Notes: a model not told the origin generated them from the letters alone. A stretch of DNA of 64,000 nucleotides from an uncultured Clostridia bacterium (GCA_948896235.1 CAQUUC010000002.1:92272-156271); one strand, 5' to 3'; positions 27,012 to 36,785 are shown, counted from the first letter of the stretch. A program made the numbers and translations.

Positions 27012-30000
27012 TTAGATTATTCCTATATCTATTGGTTTTAAGTCTTCTTCTCTTGTTCCTTTTTCTAAGGCTTCATATAATGCGGAAACTGTATCTAGTG
27101 CTGTGAAACATGGAATTTTGCTTTCTACTGCTAGTCTTCTTATTTTAAAACCATCTCTTGATTCATGTTTTCCCTTTGTTGGTGTATTTATTATAAAGTT
27201 TAACTTTCCAGATTGAATTAATTCTGGAATGCTGTTTTCACCTTCCCACATTTTTTGTACAATTTCTGCTTCTACTCCATTTTCATTTAAGAAATTTGCT
27301 GTTCCGTGATGTTGCATATATTTTAAATCCTAAATTATCTAGGTTTCTTGCAATTGGAAGCATTTCTATTTTGTCTTTATCTCTTACTGTTATTAATACA
27401 TTACCTTTATATTGAATGTTTACTCCACTTGCTATAAATGCTTTTAGTATTGCCTCTGAAAAGTCTTTTGCAACACCTAATACTTCTCCTGTTGATTTCA
27501 TTTCTGGTCCTAAACTTGTGTCTGCATTTTTTATCTTTTCGAATGAGAATATTGGCATTTTTACTGCTACATAATCGCTTCTTTTGTATATACCTGTACC
27601 ATATGGCATATCTTTTAACTTTTCACCTAATATTACACGTGTCGCTATGTCTATTACTGGTAAATTTGTAACCTTGCTTATATATGGTACTGTTCTACTA
27701 GAACGTGGGTTTACTTCAATTATATATACATTTCCTCTGTTTATGATGAATTGTATGTTTAGTACTCCTATTACATTTAGCTCTTTTGCAATTTTTTTGG
27801 TATATTCTATAATTGTTTTTTGATTTTCTATGTTTATATGTTGTGTTGGATATACTGATATACTATCTCCTGAATGAATTCCAGCTCTTTCTAAGTGTTC
27901 CATTATTCCTGGAATTAGTATGTCTTCTCCATCAAATATTGCATCAACTTCTACTTCTTTTCCTAACATATATTTATCTACTAATATTGGATGTTCTTGT
28001 GCTATTTTGTTTATTTCTGTGATGAATTCTCTTACCTCATTATCATCATATGCAATTGCCATTCCTTGTCCACCTAATACATATGAAGGACGTACAAGTA
28101 CTGGATATTTTAACTCATTTGCAACTTTGATAGCTTCTTCTGCTGTAAATACTGTTCCACCCTTTGGACGTGGTATTTCACATTTTTCTAACGCTTCATC
28201 AAATAATTCTCTATCTTCTGCCCTATCCATATCTGTTTCAGCAGTTCCTAGAATTTTTACTCCCATATCTGTTAGTGCTTTTGTTAGTTTTATTGCAGTT
28301 TGCCCTCCAAATTGAACTATTGCACCATATGGTTTTTCTGTTTGTATTATATTTTCTACATCTTCAGGTGTTAAAGGTTCGAAATATAGTTTATCTGCTA
28401 TATCGAAGTCTGTACTAACTGTTTCTGGATTATTGTTTATTATTATTGTTTCATATCCTTTTTTCTTTAATGCCCATACACAGTGTACGCTACAATAATC
28501 AAATTCTATTCCTTGTCCAATTCTTATTGGTCCTGAACCTAGAACTACTATTTTTTTCTTGTCCTTGTTATCTATAGCTTCATTATCTTCATCATAACTT
28601 GAATAATAATATGGTGTACTTGCATCAAATTCAGCAGCACAAGTATCTACCATTTTAAAGTTTGCTACTATTCCGTTTTCTAGTCTCATTTCTTTAATTT
28701 CTGTTTCTGGTTTTCCACATAATCTTGAAATTACTTTATCTGTATACCCCATTTTTTTAGCAGTTGTTAATAATTCTTTAGTTAATTCTTCATTTTTAAG
28801 GCTAGTTTCTACTCTTACAAGTCTTTGGATTTTATTTATAAAGAATTTATCTATTGTTGTAATTTCATGTATTCTATCTACACTTATTCCCCTTCTTATA
28901 GCCTCAGCTATTACCCAGATTCTCTCATTATCTACATGTGTTAAAGCTTTTAATATTTCTTCATCTGATAATTCCTTTAGTTTTGAAAGTTCTAAACTAT
29001 CTACATTTTCTTCTAGTGATCTAATTGCCTTCATTAACGCTTGTTCTATGGATGGAGCTATTGCCATTACTTCTCCTGTTGCTTTCATTTGTGTTCCAAG
29101 TTCACGTGATGCTGTTAAGAATTTATTAAATGGCCATTTTGGTATTTTTACTATAACATAGTCTAGTACTGGTTCAAAACAAGCATAAGTTTTTCCTGTT
29201 ACAGCATTTTTTATTTCATCTAATGTGTATCCTATTGCAATTTTTGCTGTTACTTTTGCTATTGGATATCCTGTTGCTTTCGATGCTAAGGCTGATGAAC
29301 GGCTTACTCTTGGGTTTACTTCTATAACTGCATATTCAAAACTATTTGGATTTAGGGCAAATTGTACATTACATCCACCTTCTATTTTAAGTGCAGAAAT
29401 AATTTTTATTGCAGAGGTTCTTAGCATTTGATATTCTTTATCCGCTAAAGTCTGTGATGGTGCAACAACTATACTATCTCCTGTATGAACACCAACTGGA
29501 TCAATGTTTTCCATATTACATATTGTAATACAACTTCCATTTTTATCTCTCATTACTTCATATTCTACTTCTTTCCAACCAGCAATACATTTTTCAATTA
29601 ATACTTGATGTACTCTTGATAGATGTAACCCACTTTTTGCAATTTCTTCTAGTTCTTCCATTGTATAAGCTATTCCACCACCAGTACCTCCTAAGGTATA
29701 TGCTGGTCTTACTATAACTGGAAGTCCTATTTCACGTGCAAATTCTTCTGCTGCTTCATACGTATTTACTACTTTACTTGCAATACATGGTTCACCTATT
29801 TCTTCCATTGTATCTTTAAAAGCTTGTCTATCTTCTGCTTTTTTTATCCCTTCTGGACTTGTTCCAAGTAACCTAATTCCATGTGATTCTAAAAATCCAT
29901 CTTCATATAGTTCCATTGCTATATTAAGTCCTGTTTGACCACCTAAATTTGGAAGTATACTATCTGGTTTTTCTATCTCTAATATTTTTTCTATTGTTTT

Positions 30001-30214
30001 CTTTGTTAATGGTTCTATGTATATTTTATCTGCCATATCTTTATCTGTCATTATTGTTGCAGGGTTTGAATTAACAAGTACTACTTCAATTCCTTCTTTT
30101 TTAAGTTCACGACATGCTTGTGTTCCTGCATAATCAAATTCTGCTGCTTGACCAATTATTATTGGCCCGAGAGCCTATTACCAATACCTTTTTTATATCT
30201 TTATTTTTTGGCAT
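27012..30214 (-). CDS. carB: Carbamoyl-phosphate synthase large subunit CarB, two CGG +1 sites
   Basis: Makes carbamoyl phosphate for pyrimidines and arginine. 1066 aa, about the length of E. coli CarB, once two zero-frame CGG codons are read with +1 shifts. At codon 16 (30169-30167) this gives [21 protein letters not shown], restoring the conserved GSGP loop. At codon 970 (27306-27304) it gives KIYATS-G-TANFLNENG in the regulatory MGS domain, where ATSGT is conserved. Both ATP-grasp halves are intact between them (second GSGPIRIGQGIEFDY in the middle). Without the shifts the gene would be three fragments. It lies 19 nt downstream of carA. Confidence 0.95.
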
Positions 30215-30233
30215 TTTAATTTCTCCTTTATTT

Positions 30234-31298
30234 CTATTTTCTTACAATTTCTAAAAATTCATCAAATAAATAACTTGAATCTTCTGGTCCTGGACATGCT
30301 TCTGGATGGTATTGCACTGTCATAATATTTTTTCCAATATATCTTAATCCTTCTACTGTTCCATCATTTATATTTATGTGTGATATTTCTGCAACATTAG
30401 GATTTATACTATCATCTTTTATCGCATAACCATGATTTTGTGATGTAATACATACTCTACCAGTATTAAGGTCTTTTACTGGGTGGTTTGGTCCACGGTG
30501 CCCATATTTTAGTTTATATGTTTTTGCACCTGTAGCAAGTCCCATTAATTGATGTCCCAAACATATTCCAAGTATTGGCATATTAGATTCATATAATTTT
30601 TTAATATTTTCTATTGCAACTGTGCAATCTTCTGGGTTTCCTGGTCCATTTGAAAGAACTATTCCATCAAATTCTCCAGTCAAGAGTTTAGAATAATGCG
30701 TGTCCTGTGGAAATACAGTAACTTCGCAATCTCTATGTAATAAAGAATTTATAATATTTTGCTTTGCACCAAAATCAAGTAATGCTATTTTTGTTTTTCC
30801 ATTTCCTATTTTATAAAATTCATTTGAAGTAACTTTTTCTACTAAATTAGATATCTCGTAATTTTTTATTTCTTCTAATATAGCATCTATATTAGATATG
30901 TCATTTGTAATTTTCCCCTTCATTGTTCCTACTGTTCTTAACATTTTTGTAAGACTTCTTGTATTAACTCCTTGTAAGCCTGGAATTCCATTTTCTTCCA
31001 AAAACTTTAAAATGTGCATTTTACTTCTAAAATTGCTTTCCATTTCTGCAATTTCATGAACAAATACTGCTTCTACCCAAGGTTTTCTTGATTCCTGATC
31101 TTCTTTTGTTAATCCGTAATTTCCTATTAGTGGATATGTCATTACAACTCCTTGTCCGGCATATGATGGATCTGTGAATATTTCTAAATATCCTGTCATT
31201 GAAGTATTAAATACTACTTCACAAATAGTATCAACATTTGCTCCTATTCTCTCTCCACTAAAAACGCTACCATTTTCTAAAACTAAATAGCCTTTCAT
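30234..31298 (-). CDS. carA: Carbamoyl-phosphate synthase small (glutaminase) subunit CarA
   Basis: 354 aa. Supplies ammonia from glutamine to CarB. The N-terminal CarA domain (YLVLENGSVFSGERIGA, NTSMTGYLEIFTDPSY) is followed by a class I amidotransferase domain with the nucleophile in LGICLGHQLMGLA and the His/Glu pair in VQYHPEACPGP. Shine-Dalgarno AGGAGG. No in-frame CGG. I see no clear pyrimidine attenuator upstream. Confidence 0.95.
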   Translation of the reverse strand: MKGYLVLENGSVFSGERIGANVDTICEVVFNTSMTGYLEIFTDPSYAGQGVVMTYPLIGNYGLTKEDQESRKPWVEAVFVHEIAEMESNFRSKMHILKFLEENGIPGLQGVNTRSLTKMLRTVGTMKGKITNDISNIDAILEEIKNYEISNLVEKVTSNEFYKIGNGKTKIALLDFGAKQNIINSLLHRDCEVTVFPQDTHYSKLLTGEFDGIVLSNGPGNPEDCTVAIENIKKLYESNMPILGICLGHQLMGLATGAKTYKLKYGHRGPNHPVKDLNTGRVCITSQNHGYAIKDDSINPNVAEISHININDGTVEGLRYIGKNIMTVQYHPEACPGPEDSSYLFDEFLEIVRK

Positions 31299-31502
31299 GA
31301 TAACCTCCTATTTTATTTTTTTCCTAAATTCTATCTTACCATATATAGAGAAAAAAGCAAATATTTTATCGAAAAATATTTAAAAATATTTTTTTGTCTT
31401 TTTAGGTTTTTTTGCCAACTTTTACATTTACCTATGCTATTATCTTATTCAAGAGAAGTAAACATTGGGCTTTATATTTTACTAAAAGGAGGTGAAACCC
31501 CA

Positions 31503-31547
31503 ATGGAAAGTATAATTAGTGCTATTAATATATTATTAATGAAATGA
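31503..31547 (+). CDS. 14-aa leader ORF coupled to the next gene
   Basis: The strong Shine-Dalgarno AAAGGAGGTG is 7 nt before this ATG, not before the downstream gene. The ORF (MESIISAINILLMK) ends in TGA overlapping the next ATG as ATGA, the classic arrangement for translational coupling. A -1 slip near TTATTAATG could instead fuse the two frames; no CGG is present, so this is not the window's CGG rule. Confidence 0.45.
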   Translation: MESIISAINILLMK

Positions 31548-31777
31548 AACCGTGTATTATGGATGAAACAACACAAACTAATCAACGTATTGACTCTCTT
31601 GAAAAAAAATTCAACAACAAGTTTGATACTCTTGAAGAAAAAGTTGATAATAATTCTAATAATATCATTAACATTTTAAATACTACTTCTAAAGTACAAA
31701 AATATATTACAGAACTACGCAAAACTGTTTATAGTTTAGAAAAAGATCCCCGAAAACAATTAAAAAAATTATTATAA
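31544..31777 (+). CDS. Small coiled-coil hypothetical protein
   Basis: 77 aa; not recognised. Almost entirely helical, with heptad-like IDSLEKKFNNKFDTLEEKVDNN and a basic C-terminus (KDPRKQLKKLL). It has no Shine-Dalgarno of its own and probably relies on re-initiation from the 14-aa leader. It is read opposite to carA, followed by a bidirectional terminator shared with the convergent gene at 31816. Confidence 0.55.
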   Translation: MKPCIMDETTQTNQRIDSLEKKFNNKFDTLEEKVDNNSNNIINILNTTSKVQKYITELRKTVYSLEKDPRKQLKKLL

Positions 31778-31783
31778 TATTAT

Positions 31784-31814
31784 AAAACCCATCTAAAATT
31801 TTTAGAAGGGTTTT
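31784..31814. terminator. Bidirectional terminator
   Basis: AAAACCC..TCTAAA with TTTAGA..GGGTTTT (31784-31814) between convergent genes. Confidence 0.75.
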
Positions 31815-31815
31815 G

Positions 31816-32100
31816 TTATTTACATTGTCTCTGTATTTCAACTGCATCTTCAAATCCTTGTTTATAATATTTTTTATTATAATATGCAAGCATTATATTA
31901 TAATCCGCCACTAAATTGTCTATGTCACTAAGTATTTTTTCTTTATTTGCTTGGGGTACACAAGAAATTAAACTTTCTATTTCTTCTCTTTTTACTCCCT
32001 TTACTCTATTCTTTAAGAAAGACATATCTGCTTGTATATCTTTAATACCATCTTCTTCTCGAATTTTAAATAACTCATCTATTAATTTGTATTCTTCCAT
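31816..32100 (-). CDS. Small hypothetical protein, related to the pseudogene at 56.4 kb
   Basis: 94 aa from the ATG at 32100 (MEEYKLIDELF). Helical and charged, ending NIMLAYYNKKYYKQGFEDAVEI. The motif YYNKKYYKQGFEDAV closely matches YWNEKYYRNGFADGV in the decayed gene at 56394-56670, so both belong to one small-protein family. The family name is uncertain to me and the function unknown. Confidence 0.6.
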   Translation of the reverse strand: MEEYKLIDELFKIREEDGIKDIQADMSFLKNRVKGVKREEIESLISCVPQANKEKILSDIDNLVADYNIMLAYYNKKYYKQGFEDAVEIQRQCK

Positions 32101-32172
32101 AATTAACACTCTCTTTCTTTATAATTTCTATAATTATATTATTGCTAAATTATGGATTTTTATACTTAAAAA

Positions 32173-32201
32173 AAACTGTTAAAATCCATGTTTAACAGTT
32201 T
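32173..32201 (-). terminator. Terminator after the M23 peptidase gene
   Basis: AAACTGTTAAA/TTTAACAGTTT (32173-32183 with 32191-32201) followed by T residues on the minus strand. Confidence 0.8.
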
Positions 32202-32210
32202 CTTATTATA

Positions 32211-33173
32211 TTATTTATATAAATATTTTGATGGATCTATATATTTACCATTTTGTCTTATTTCAAAATGTAGGTGTGGCCCTGTTGAATTTCCTGTATT
32301 TCCCACTTCGGCAATTATATCTTCTGCATTAACCTTCTCTCCAACTTTTGCAATAAGCTTACTACAATGCCCATAATATGTTGTTATACCATTTCCATGA
32401 TCTATTATTATTAAATTTCCGTATCCACCCATTTCTCCTGAGTGTATTATTTTTCCATCTGCTACTGCTTTTATCTTAGTTCCTATTTTGGCTGCAATAT
32501 CTAATCCTTGATGTGTATGATCTCTTATAGATTCTCTTGCACCATACCTTGATGTGATATGTCCTGAAATAGGATTTACGCTTAAGTAAACTCCATTTAT
32601 TGTGGCTTCTTCCTTCCTTTTTTCTTCTTTTATTTCATCATATATTTCATTTGATATAGAAGCAATTTGTACTTCTTGTTCTACTTGTAAGTTTTTAGTA
32701 TATACTGTACTTACACTAATATTTATATCTTCTCCAAGTTTTGTTTTTAATTCTTCTAGAACTTGTTTTGCTTGTTCTTCTGTTTTTAAATATTTTCTTT
32801 CTACTCCATTTACATTTACTGCATACATATAATAGGTTATATCTGCTTTTTCTTTTATTGCAACAAATACTTCTCCTTCGTCTGTTTCTTTATTTTTTTC
32901 AATTAATTTGTATGAGTATCTAATTTTAAAATTTATATCTGAAAAAGCTATATTTTCCTCTTCATTGTTATAAAGATTTTCTTTTATAAATTTCTCAAAT
33001 GATTTTTTATTTTCTACGCATCCTATTTCTTGTTCATCAACATATACAGAACATACTGGCTTAAATTTTATTAACATTATTGCAGTTATTATAAATATTC
33101 CTATTGCTATTATATTTGTAAGCTTTATAATTTCTTTTGTATAATATTTTATAGTTTTGCTTAAAATATAAAT
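32211..33173 (-). CDS. Membrane-anchored M23 metallopeptidase (LytM family), probable non-AUG start
   Basis: Peptidoglycan endopeptidase-like protein. The C-terminal M23 domain has H in HTHQGLD, a second D/H pair (IIDHGNGITTYYGHC) and HLH in GPHLHFEIR. The middle has a G5-like beta domain. The first ATG is at 33077 (MLIKFKPVCSV), which would leave no membrane segment. However, the same frame is open upstream to 33173 and encodes KYYTKEIIKLTNIIAIGIFIITAIM, a clear membrane anchor. GGAG lies just before two in-frame ATT codons (33173 and 33167). I therefore extend the gene to 33173 and infer an ATT start, or a small indel. Confidence 0.75.
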   Translation of the reverse strand: MYILSKTIKYYTKEIIKLTNIIAIGIFIITAIMLIKFKPVCSVYVDEQEIGCVENKKSFEKFIKENLYNNEEENIAFSDINFKIRYSYKLIEKNKETDEGEVFVAIKEKADITYYMYAVNVNGVERKYLKTEEQAKQVLEELKTKLGEDINISVSTVYTKNLQVEQEVQIASISNEIYDEIKEEKRKEEATINGVYLSVNPISGHITSRYGARESIRDHTHQGLDIAAKIGTKIKAVADGKIIHSGEMGGYGNLIIIDHGNGITTYYGHCSKLIAKVGEKVNAEDIIAEVGNTGNSTGPHLHFEIRQNGKYIDPSKYLYK

Positions 33174-33365
33174 TCACTCTCCTTTTTTTATGCAAATATT
33201 TTTTTATTATACACTATATTTTGTACTTTTTCAATTTATGTATACCTAGATTGTCCTATTTTTTTAATTTTTACCTAATTGTATTGGTAATTATTTGATT
33301 TTTTGTCGTTATTTTCTTTATTTTACTCTTATTTTCTCTGTTTTTTGCTGATTTTGATATATAGA

Positions 33366-33393
33366 AAAAGCCCCGCTAAACTTCAGCGGGACT
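33366..33393 (-). terminator. Terminator of the 33-kb islet gene
   Basis: CCCGCT/AGCGGG stem with a T-run on the minus strand (GGGGCTTTTT). Confidence 0.75.
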
Positions 33394-33401
33394 TCCTGCT
33401 A

Positions 33402-33584
33402 TTAAAAATGCTTATGGCTGGTCATCTTAATAGCCTTCTGCCGGTTTCTCACCTTGTCGTTTAACAGCCGAATTATGCTACCTACTTGTCGCAATTCTTC
33501 CTCATTCATGCTGCCAATACAACTTTCCAATTCGCCAACAGCCATTGCTTTGATGTCTAATTTGACATCAAGTTTCTTTCCCAT
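33402..33584 (-). CDS. Islet gene: 60-aa hypothetical protein
   Basis: 60 aa, unrecognised, GC-richer than the flanking trmL and M23 genes. A small helical protein (VGELESCIGSMNEEELRQVG, then IIRLLNDKVRNRQK). Codons 39 and 48 are CGG in frame and must be Arg to keep the frame. It has a strong Shine-Dalgarno (AGGAGG) and its own promoter and terminator. One of several such self-contained units in the window. Confidence 0.6.
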   Translation of the reverse strand: MGKKLDVKLDIKAMAVGELESCIGSMNEEELRQVGSIIRLLNDKVRNRQKAIKMTSHKHF

Positions 33585-33616
33585 ATGATGTACCTCCTAG
33601 GTTGTATTTTTTAATA

Positions 33617-33645
33617 ATTATAGCACACTTTACGTAAATCAGCAA
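33617..33645 (-). promoter_or_regulatory. Promoter of the 33-kb islet gene
   Basis: TTGCTG (33645-33640), 17-nt spacer, TATAAT (33622-33617) with an upstream TGTGC on the minus strand. Confidence 0.65.
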
Positions 33646-33654
33646 TAGAAAACT

Positions 33655-34152
33655 TTAACCAAAATAGCTACTTATTTCTTCTAATCCTTCAAAATTCTTT
33701 TGTCTTAATATTTCATATACTACAATTGCTACTGAGTTTGATAAATTTAATGAGCGTAAATGTTCCTTCATTGGTATTCTTATTGTTCTATCTAAGTGTT
33801 TTTGTAAAATATCTTCTGGTAATCCTTTAGTTTCTTTTCCAAATAAAACAAATACTTCTTCTAGTTCAGAAAAAATATCAGCAGAATATACTTGTTTTCC
33901 TTTTGTTGTTACAAAAAACATATTATTTTCTTCTACTGGATACTTTGTTAGGAATTTATCAAATGAATCATGTTCTTCTATTTGTAATTTATCCCAATAA
34001 TCAAGTCCTGCTCTTTTTAAATGCTTTTCATCTATATTAAATCCAAGTGGATGTACAAGATGTAATACACCACCTGTAGCAGCACAAGTTCTTGCAATAT
34101 TTCCTGTGTTTTGTGGTATTTCGGGTTCTACTAACACTACATTTATTTTCAT
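33655..34152 (-). CDS. trmL: tRNA (cytidine/uridine-34 2'-O)-methyltransferase TrmL
   Basis: 165 aa, the compact SPOUT enzyme length. Motifs: INVVLVEPEIPQNTGNIARTCAATG at the N-terminus, VFLFGKETKGLP-type loop (VFVLFGKETKGLPEDIL), and the knot IRIPMKEHLRSLNLSNSVAIVVYE. Methylates the wobble ribose of leucine tRNAs. Shine-Dalgarno AGGAGG. 12 nt after the HD-domain gene. Confidence 0.95.
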   Translation of the reverse strand: MKINVVLVEPEIPQNTGNIARTCAATGGVLHLVHPLGFNIDEKHLKRAGLDYWDKLQIEEHDSFDKFLTKYPVEENNMFFVTTKGKQVYSADIFSELEEVFVLFGKETKGLPEDILQKHLDRTIRIPMKEHLRSLNLSNSVAIVVYEILRQKNFEGLEEISSYFG

Positions 34153-34164
34153 TTTTACTTCCTC

Positions 34165-34810
34165 CTATTTTTTTAACTTCAATATGTTATTTTCTTTTAC
34201 ATAGTTTGCTATTTCTTCAATTTCTTTTCCTTTAAAGATATGTCTATCATTTTCTATAAATAAATCTGATATACTATCTGCTCCTTGTTTAATCAATCTT
34301 TCTATGGATTCTTTTTGTATATGTAGCTGATTTTTAGGATTTTTAATATTTAAACAATCTTCTTCACAATATATTTTACATTGTATGTCACATTCTAATT
34401 TATCACATAATTTTGCAAATTTGGCTTCATTTGTTATTCCAGCATTAAATTCTTCAGTTAAATTTATATATTCCTCTTGTTTTAACATTCCCTCTAATAC
34501 TTTTTCAACTGCTTCTTTTCCTATTTTTCTTTTTTCTTCTATGCTAATCTTATCAAAGGGTGTCAAATCACCTATATATATTTCTTCTAATTCATGTATT
34601 ACTAACATAAAAACTACTTTTTCTAAATCTGCTTCTATTTTATATTCTGAATCTATTGCAATAGCTAAAATACATGTACCATATATATGTTCTGCAACAC
34701 TTTCAATTCTATCTCTCTCAATATTCCAGTTTTTCCAGCCGTTGTCTAATAACATCTTTTAGTTTTGTCGCTAAAAGATAAAATCTAAGTACTCTTTCAA
34801 TTCTATTCAT
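34165..34810 (-). CDS. HD-domain hydrolase (YfbR/HDDC2-like), one CGG +1 site
   Basis: 214 aa. The ATG at 34810 has a good Shine-Dalgarno (GGGAGG). Zero-frame reading stops after 31 codons. Reading the CGG at codon 24 (34741-34739) with a +1 shift joins LRFYLLATKLKDVIRQ to G-WKNWNIERDRIESVAEHIYG, restoring the family N-terminus (LKxxxRxGW, then SVAEH). The metal ligands are H in VAEHIYG, HE in MLVIHELEEIYIGD and a downstream D (KLECD). YfbR-like members are 5'-nucleotidases of deoxynucleotides; HE in place of HD is seen in some members. The exact substrate is not established. Confidence 0.82.
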
Positions 34811-34938
34811 TTATGATTCCTCCCTAGAATGATTTATATCATTATACTATAATAATTATAAATATTAAATAAATCTAATATTTTTTATTCGACCTTTTTC
34901 ATTTAATTTTACTTTTTTATTACATTTTAGATTTTCTC

Positions 34939-34967
34939 TTGACAATGTTTTTTTATTTTATTATAAC
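34939..34967 (+). promoter_or_regulatory. Promoter of the 35-kb small gene
   Basis: TTGACA (34939-34944), 17-nt spacer, TATAAC (34962-34967). Confidence 0.65.
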
Positions 34968-34988
34968 TGTTTTGGGGGTAACAAATTT

Positions 34989-35213
34989 ATGAGGGAAGCA
35001 AAATTATATGAAAATAATTTATATAAATGTGATATAAGAAGTGCAGAAAATTTAGAAAAGATTTATGATGCAAGAAGAGATTGGATAAATGGTTCTTATT
35101 CTTACGATAAACTACTTTGTAAAGATGAAATTAAGAATTTACTCGACTGTAATCTTGTAGCTGTTGAAGGCTTAGATGAAATAAACGAAGAGGATTTGAA
35201 CAAATTAATTTAA
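34989..35213 (+). CDS. 74-aa hypothetical protein
   Basis: Unrecognised, acidic, begins MREAKLYENNLYKCDIRSAENL. Base composition is like the host (AT-rich) and there is no in-frame CGG. It has its own promoter and a terminator that overlaps the end of the convergent sod gene. Confidence 0.5.
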   Translation: MREAKLYENNLYKCDIRSAENLEKIYDARRDWINGSYSYDKLLCKDEIKNLLDCNLVAVEGLDEINEEDLNKLI

Positions 35214-35244
35214 ATCACCCTAGATTATTCTAGAGTGATTTTTT
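35213..35244. terminator. Terminator between convergent genes
   Basis: AATCACCCTAGA/TCTAGAGTGATT (35213-35224 with 35229-35240) followed by T residues. Confidence 0.8.
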
Positions 35245-35822
35245 CAAACCTTTTATTTATTACATTCCAATTTATTATATTTTCGAATGCTTTAATGTAC
35301 TCTGCTCTGTTGGCTTTGTATTGTAAAAAGTATGAATGTTCCCACATATCCAGTACAAATATTGGTATACATCCCCATAATGTTAAATTTTGATGTTTTT
35401 CACATTGTAGTACTTCTAATTTCTTAAATCTTGGAACCCATACAAGCAAGCACCAGCCGTGATGCTTCTACTGTTTTGGCTGCTTCTATAAATTGATTTT
35501 TAAATTTATCAAAACTACCAAAGTCTTTTGTAATTTGTTCTATTAATTTATTACTTGGTGTTGTGGGAATTGGAATCCCCATATTTTCAAAAAATAATTC
35601 ATGTAGTATTGCCCCAGAACCAAAAAAACTTAAATCTCTTTCTAAACATTTTATACTTTCGAAATTATTTTCAAGTCTTGCACTAGCTAATTTTTCTTCT
35701 GTTTTATTAGTGTTATCAACATATCCTTTATATAGTACATTATAATGAATATCTAATGTTTCTTTGCTATAATATGGCTCTAATGAACTTAAAGTATATG
35801 GTAATTCGATCATTTTTATCAT
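35225..35822 (-). CDS. Fe/Mn superoxide dismutase, one CGG +1 site
   Basis: Converts superoxide to oxygen and hydrogen peroxide. 198 aa with the CGG at codon 122 (35459-35457) read with a +1 shift, giving AAKTVEAS-G-WCLLVW; SGW is a strongly conserved SOD motif. The zero frame would stop 11 codons later. Metal ligands: H in DIHYNVLYKGYV, H in ILHELFFENM, and D and H in VLDMWEHSYFLQY. The Shine-Dalgarno (AGGAGG) lies in the 3' arm of a 13-bp inverted repeat. Probably protects an anaerobe during oxygen exposure. Metal preference cannot be told. Confidence 0.93.
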
Positions 35823-35829
35823 AATAAAC

Positions 35830-35887
35830 CTCCTATTATCTTTTTTATTATATGCAAAATCTGCTATATTTATTAAGATAATAGGAG
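35830..35887 (-). promoter_or_regulatory. Inverted repeat that includes the sod Shine-Dalgarno
   Basis: CTCCTATTATCTT (35830-35842) and AAGATAATAGGAG (35875-35887) are perfect 13-bp arms; the arm nearer sod contains its AGGAGG. A TATAAT-like hexamer lies in the loop. It could terminate the upstream phosphatase transcript, sequester the sod ribosome site in read-through RNA, or both. Confidence 0.5.
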
Positions 35888-35894
35888 TATTTTT

Positions 35895-36434
35895 CTATAA
35901 ATCGTATTCTTTTACTTCACAGTTATCTATTCCTAAACCTTTTAGCACTTCCATTCCTTCTGGAATTTCCTCGAGCATCGCACGAATTGGAACTGTTACT
36001 CCTCCATGTGTAACTAGTAATACTGTCTTATCTTTATATTCTTTTTGTATTTTATTTAAAAATCCTTGTACTCTTTCAAATAATTCTCTTGTACTTTCAG
36101 CATTTTTATATTTTTTGTTTAATTTGTAATTCCATATTTCATCAAAATCAAATTCTTCTCTTGTTTTCCCTTCAAATTCCCCAAATGCTCTTTCTTTTAA
36201 TCCATCATCTAATAAAATTTCAATGTTTCTATTCCCTCTTATTATCTCTGCTGTCTTTTTTGCTCTTTTTAATGGTGACGCTATTATTATATCTATATTA
36301 TAATCTAATAGTTTTTCTCCTGTAGACTTTGCTTGTTCTATTCCTGTTTCATTTAATTCTATATCTGTTGTTCCTTGTATTTTTCCTGCTACATTCCAAT
36401 CTGTTTGTCCATGTCTTGTTAACAATAATTTCAT
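35895..36434 (-). CDS. Histidine phosphatase family protein
   Basis: 179 aa. Branch 1 histidine phosphatase: the phosphohistidine motif LLTRHGQTDWN, ASPLKRAKKTAE, and second His in LLVTHGGVT. GKIQGTTDIELNETG is typical of the CobC/GpmB-like group. The substrate is unknown (phosphoglycerate-like or nucleotide-loop phosphates are possible). Shine-Dalgarno GGAGG. Confidence 0.88.
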   Translation of the reverse strand: MKLLLTRHGQTDWNVAGKIQGTTDIELNETGIEQAKSTGEKLLDYNIDIIIASPLKRAKKTAEIIRGNRNIEILLDDGLKERAFGEFEGKTREEFDFDEIWNYKLNKKYKNAESTRELFERVQGFLNKIQKEYKDKTVLLVTHGGVTVPIRAMLEEIPEGMEVLKGLGIDNCEVKEYDL

Positions 36435-36466
36435 AAAAATTCCTCCAAATTTATTATATGAAGAAA

Positions 36467-36486
36467 GGGTCTCATTTCTGAAACCC
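36467..36486 (-). terminator. Terminator of the 36-kb islet
   Basis: GGGTTTC/GAGACCC stem followed by TTTCTTC on the minus strand. Confidence 0.6.
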
Positions 36487-36564
36487 CTTCCGCCTTAATG
36501 ATAGCGTTATACGTCAAGCCTGCACATCATAGGGCAGGTCTACGCTGGGCCCCCCCAGCCGGTC

Positions 36565-36702
36565 CTACTTAACGTCTGCTACCACCGCCTGATCTGCATC
36601 AATATGCTGGGTCGTCTCTCTGCGCCTGCAACCCATCACCTCACGATGCATCGCCGTACTTTCTGATCTCATCATAATCATACTTGTAGGTGGTCTGATC
36701 AT
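36565..36702 (-). CDS. Islet gene: 45-aa Arg/Met-rich peptide
   Basis: An ATG at 36702 with a strong Shine-Dalgarno (AGAAGGAGG) opens a 45-aa frame: MIRPPTSMIMMRSESTAMHR, then GCRRRETTQHIDADQAVVAD. The whole 36.47-36.82 kb stretch is conspicuously GC-rich for this genome, with a G7C3 block and inverted repeats after the stop. It has its own near-consensus promoter. No in-frame CGG. Function unknown; the non-coding 3' part (36490-36560) may be the functional piece. Confidence 0.45.
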   Translation of the reverse strand: MIRPPTSMIMMRSESTAMHREVMGCRRRETTQHIDADQAVVADVK

Positions 36703-36785
36703 AGCTTATGCCTCCTTCTCTAGTAATAGCTTTACTCAAAGCTGTAAAACGAGGCTAAACATCAGCCTTAGCTTTTGTAGCATTC

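Noticed and set aside
31503..31550. Another CGG-type frameshift between the leader ORF and the coiled-coil gene
   Set aside because: No CGG is present and the required shift is -1 (or +2), not +1.
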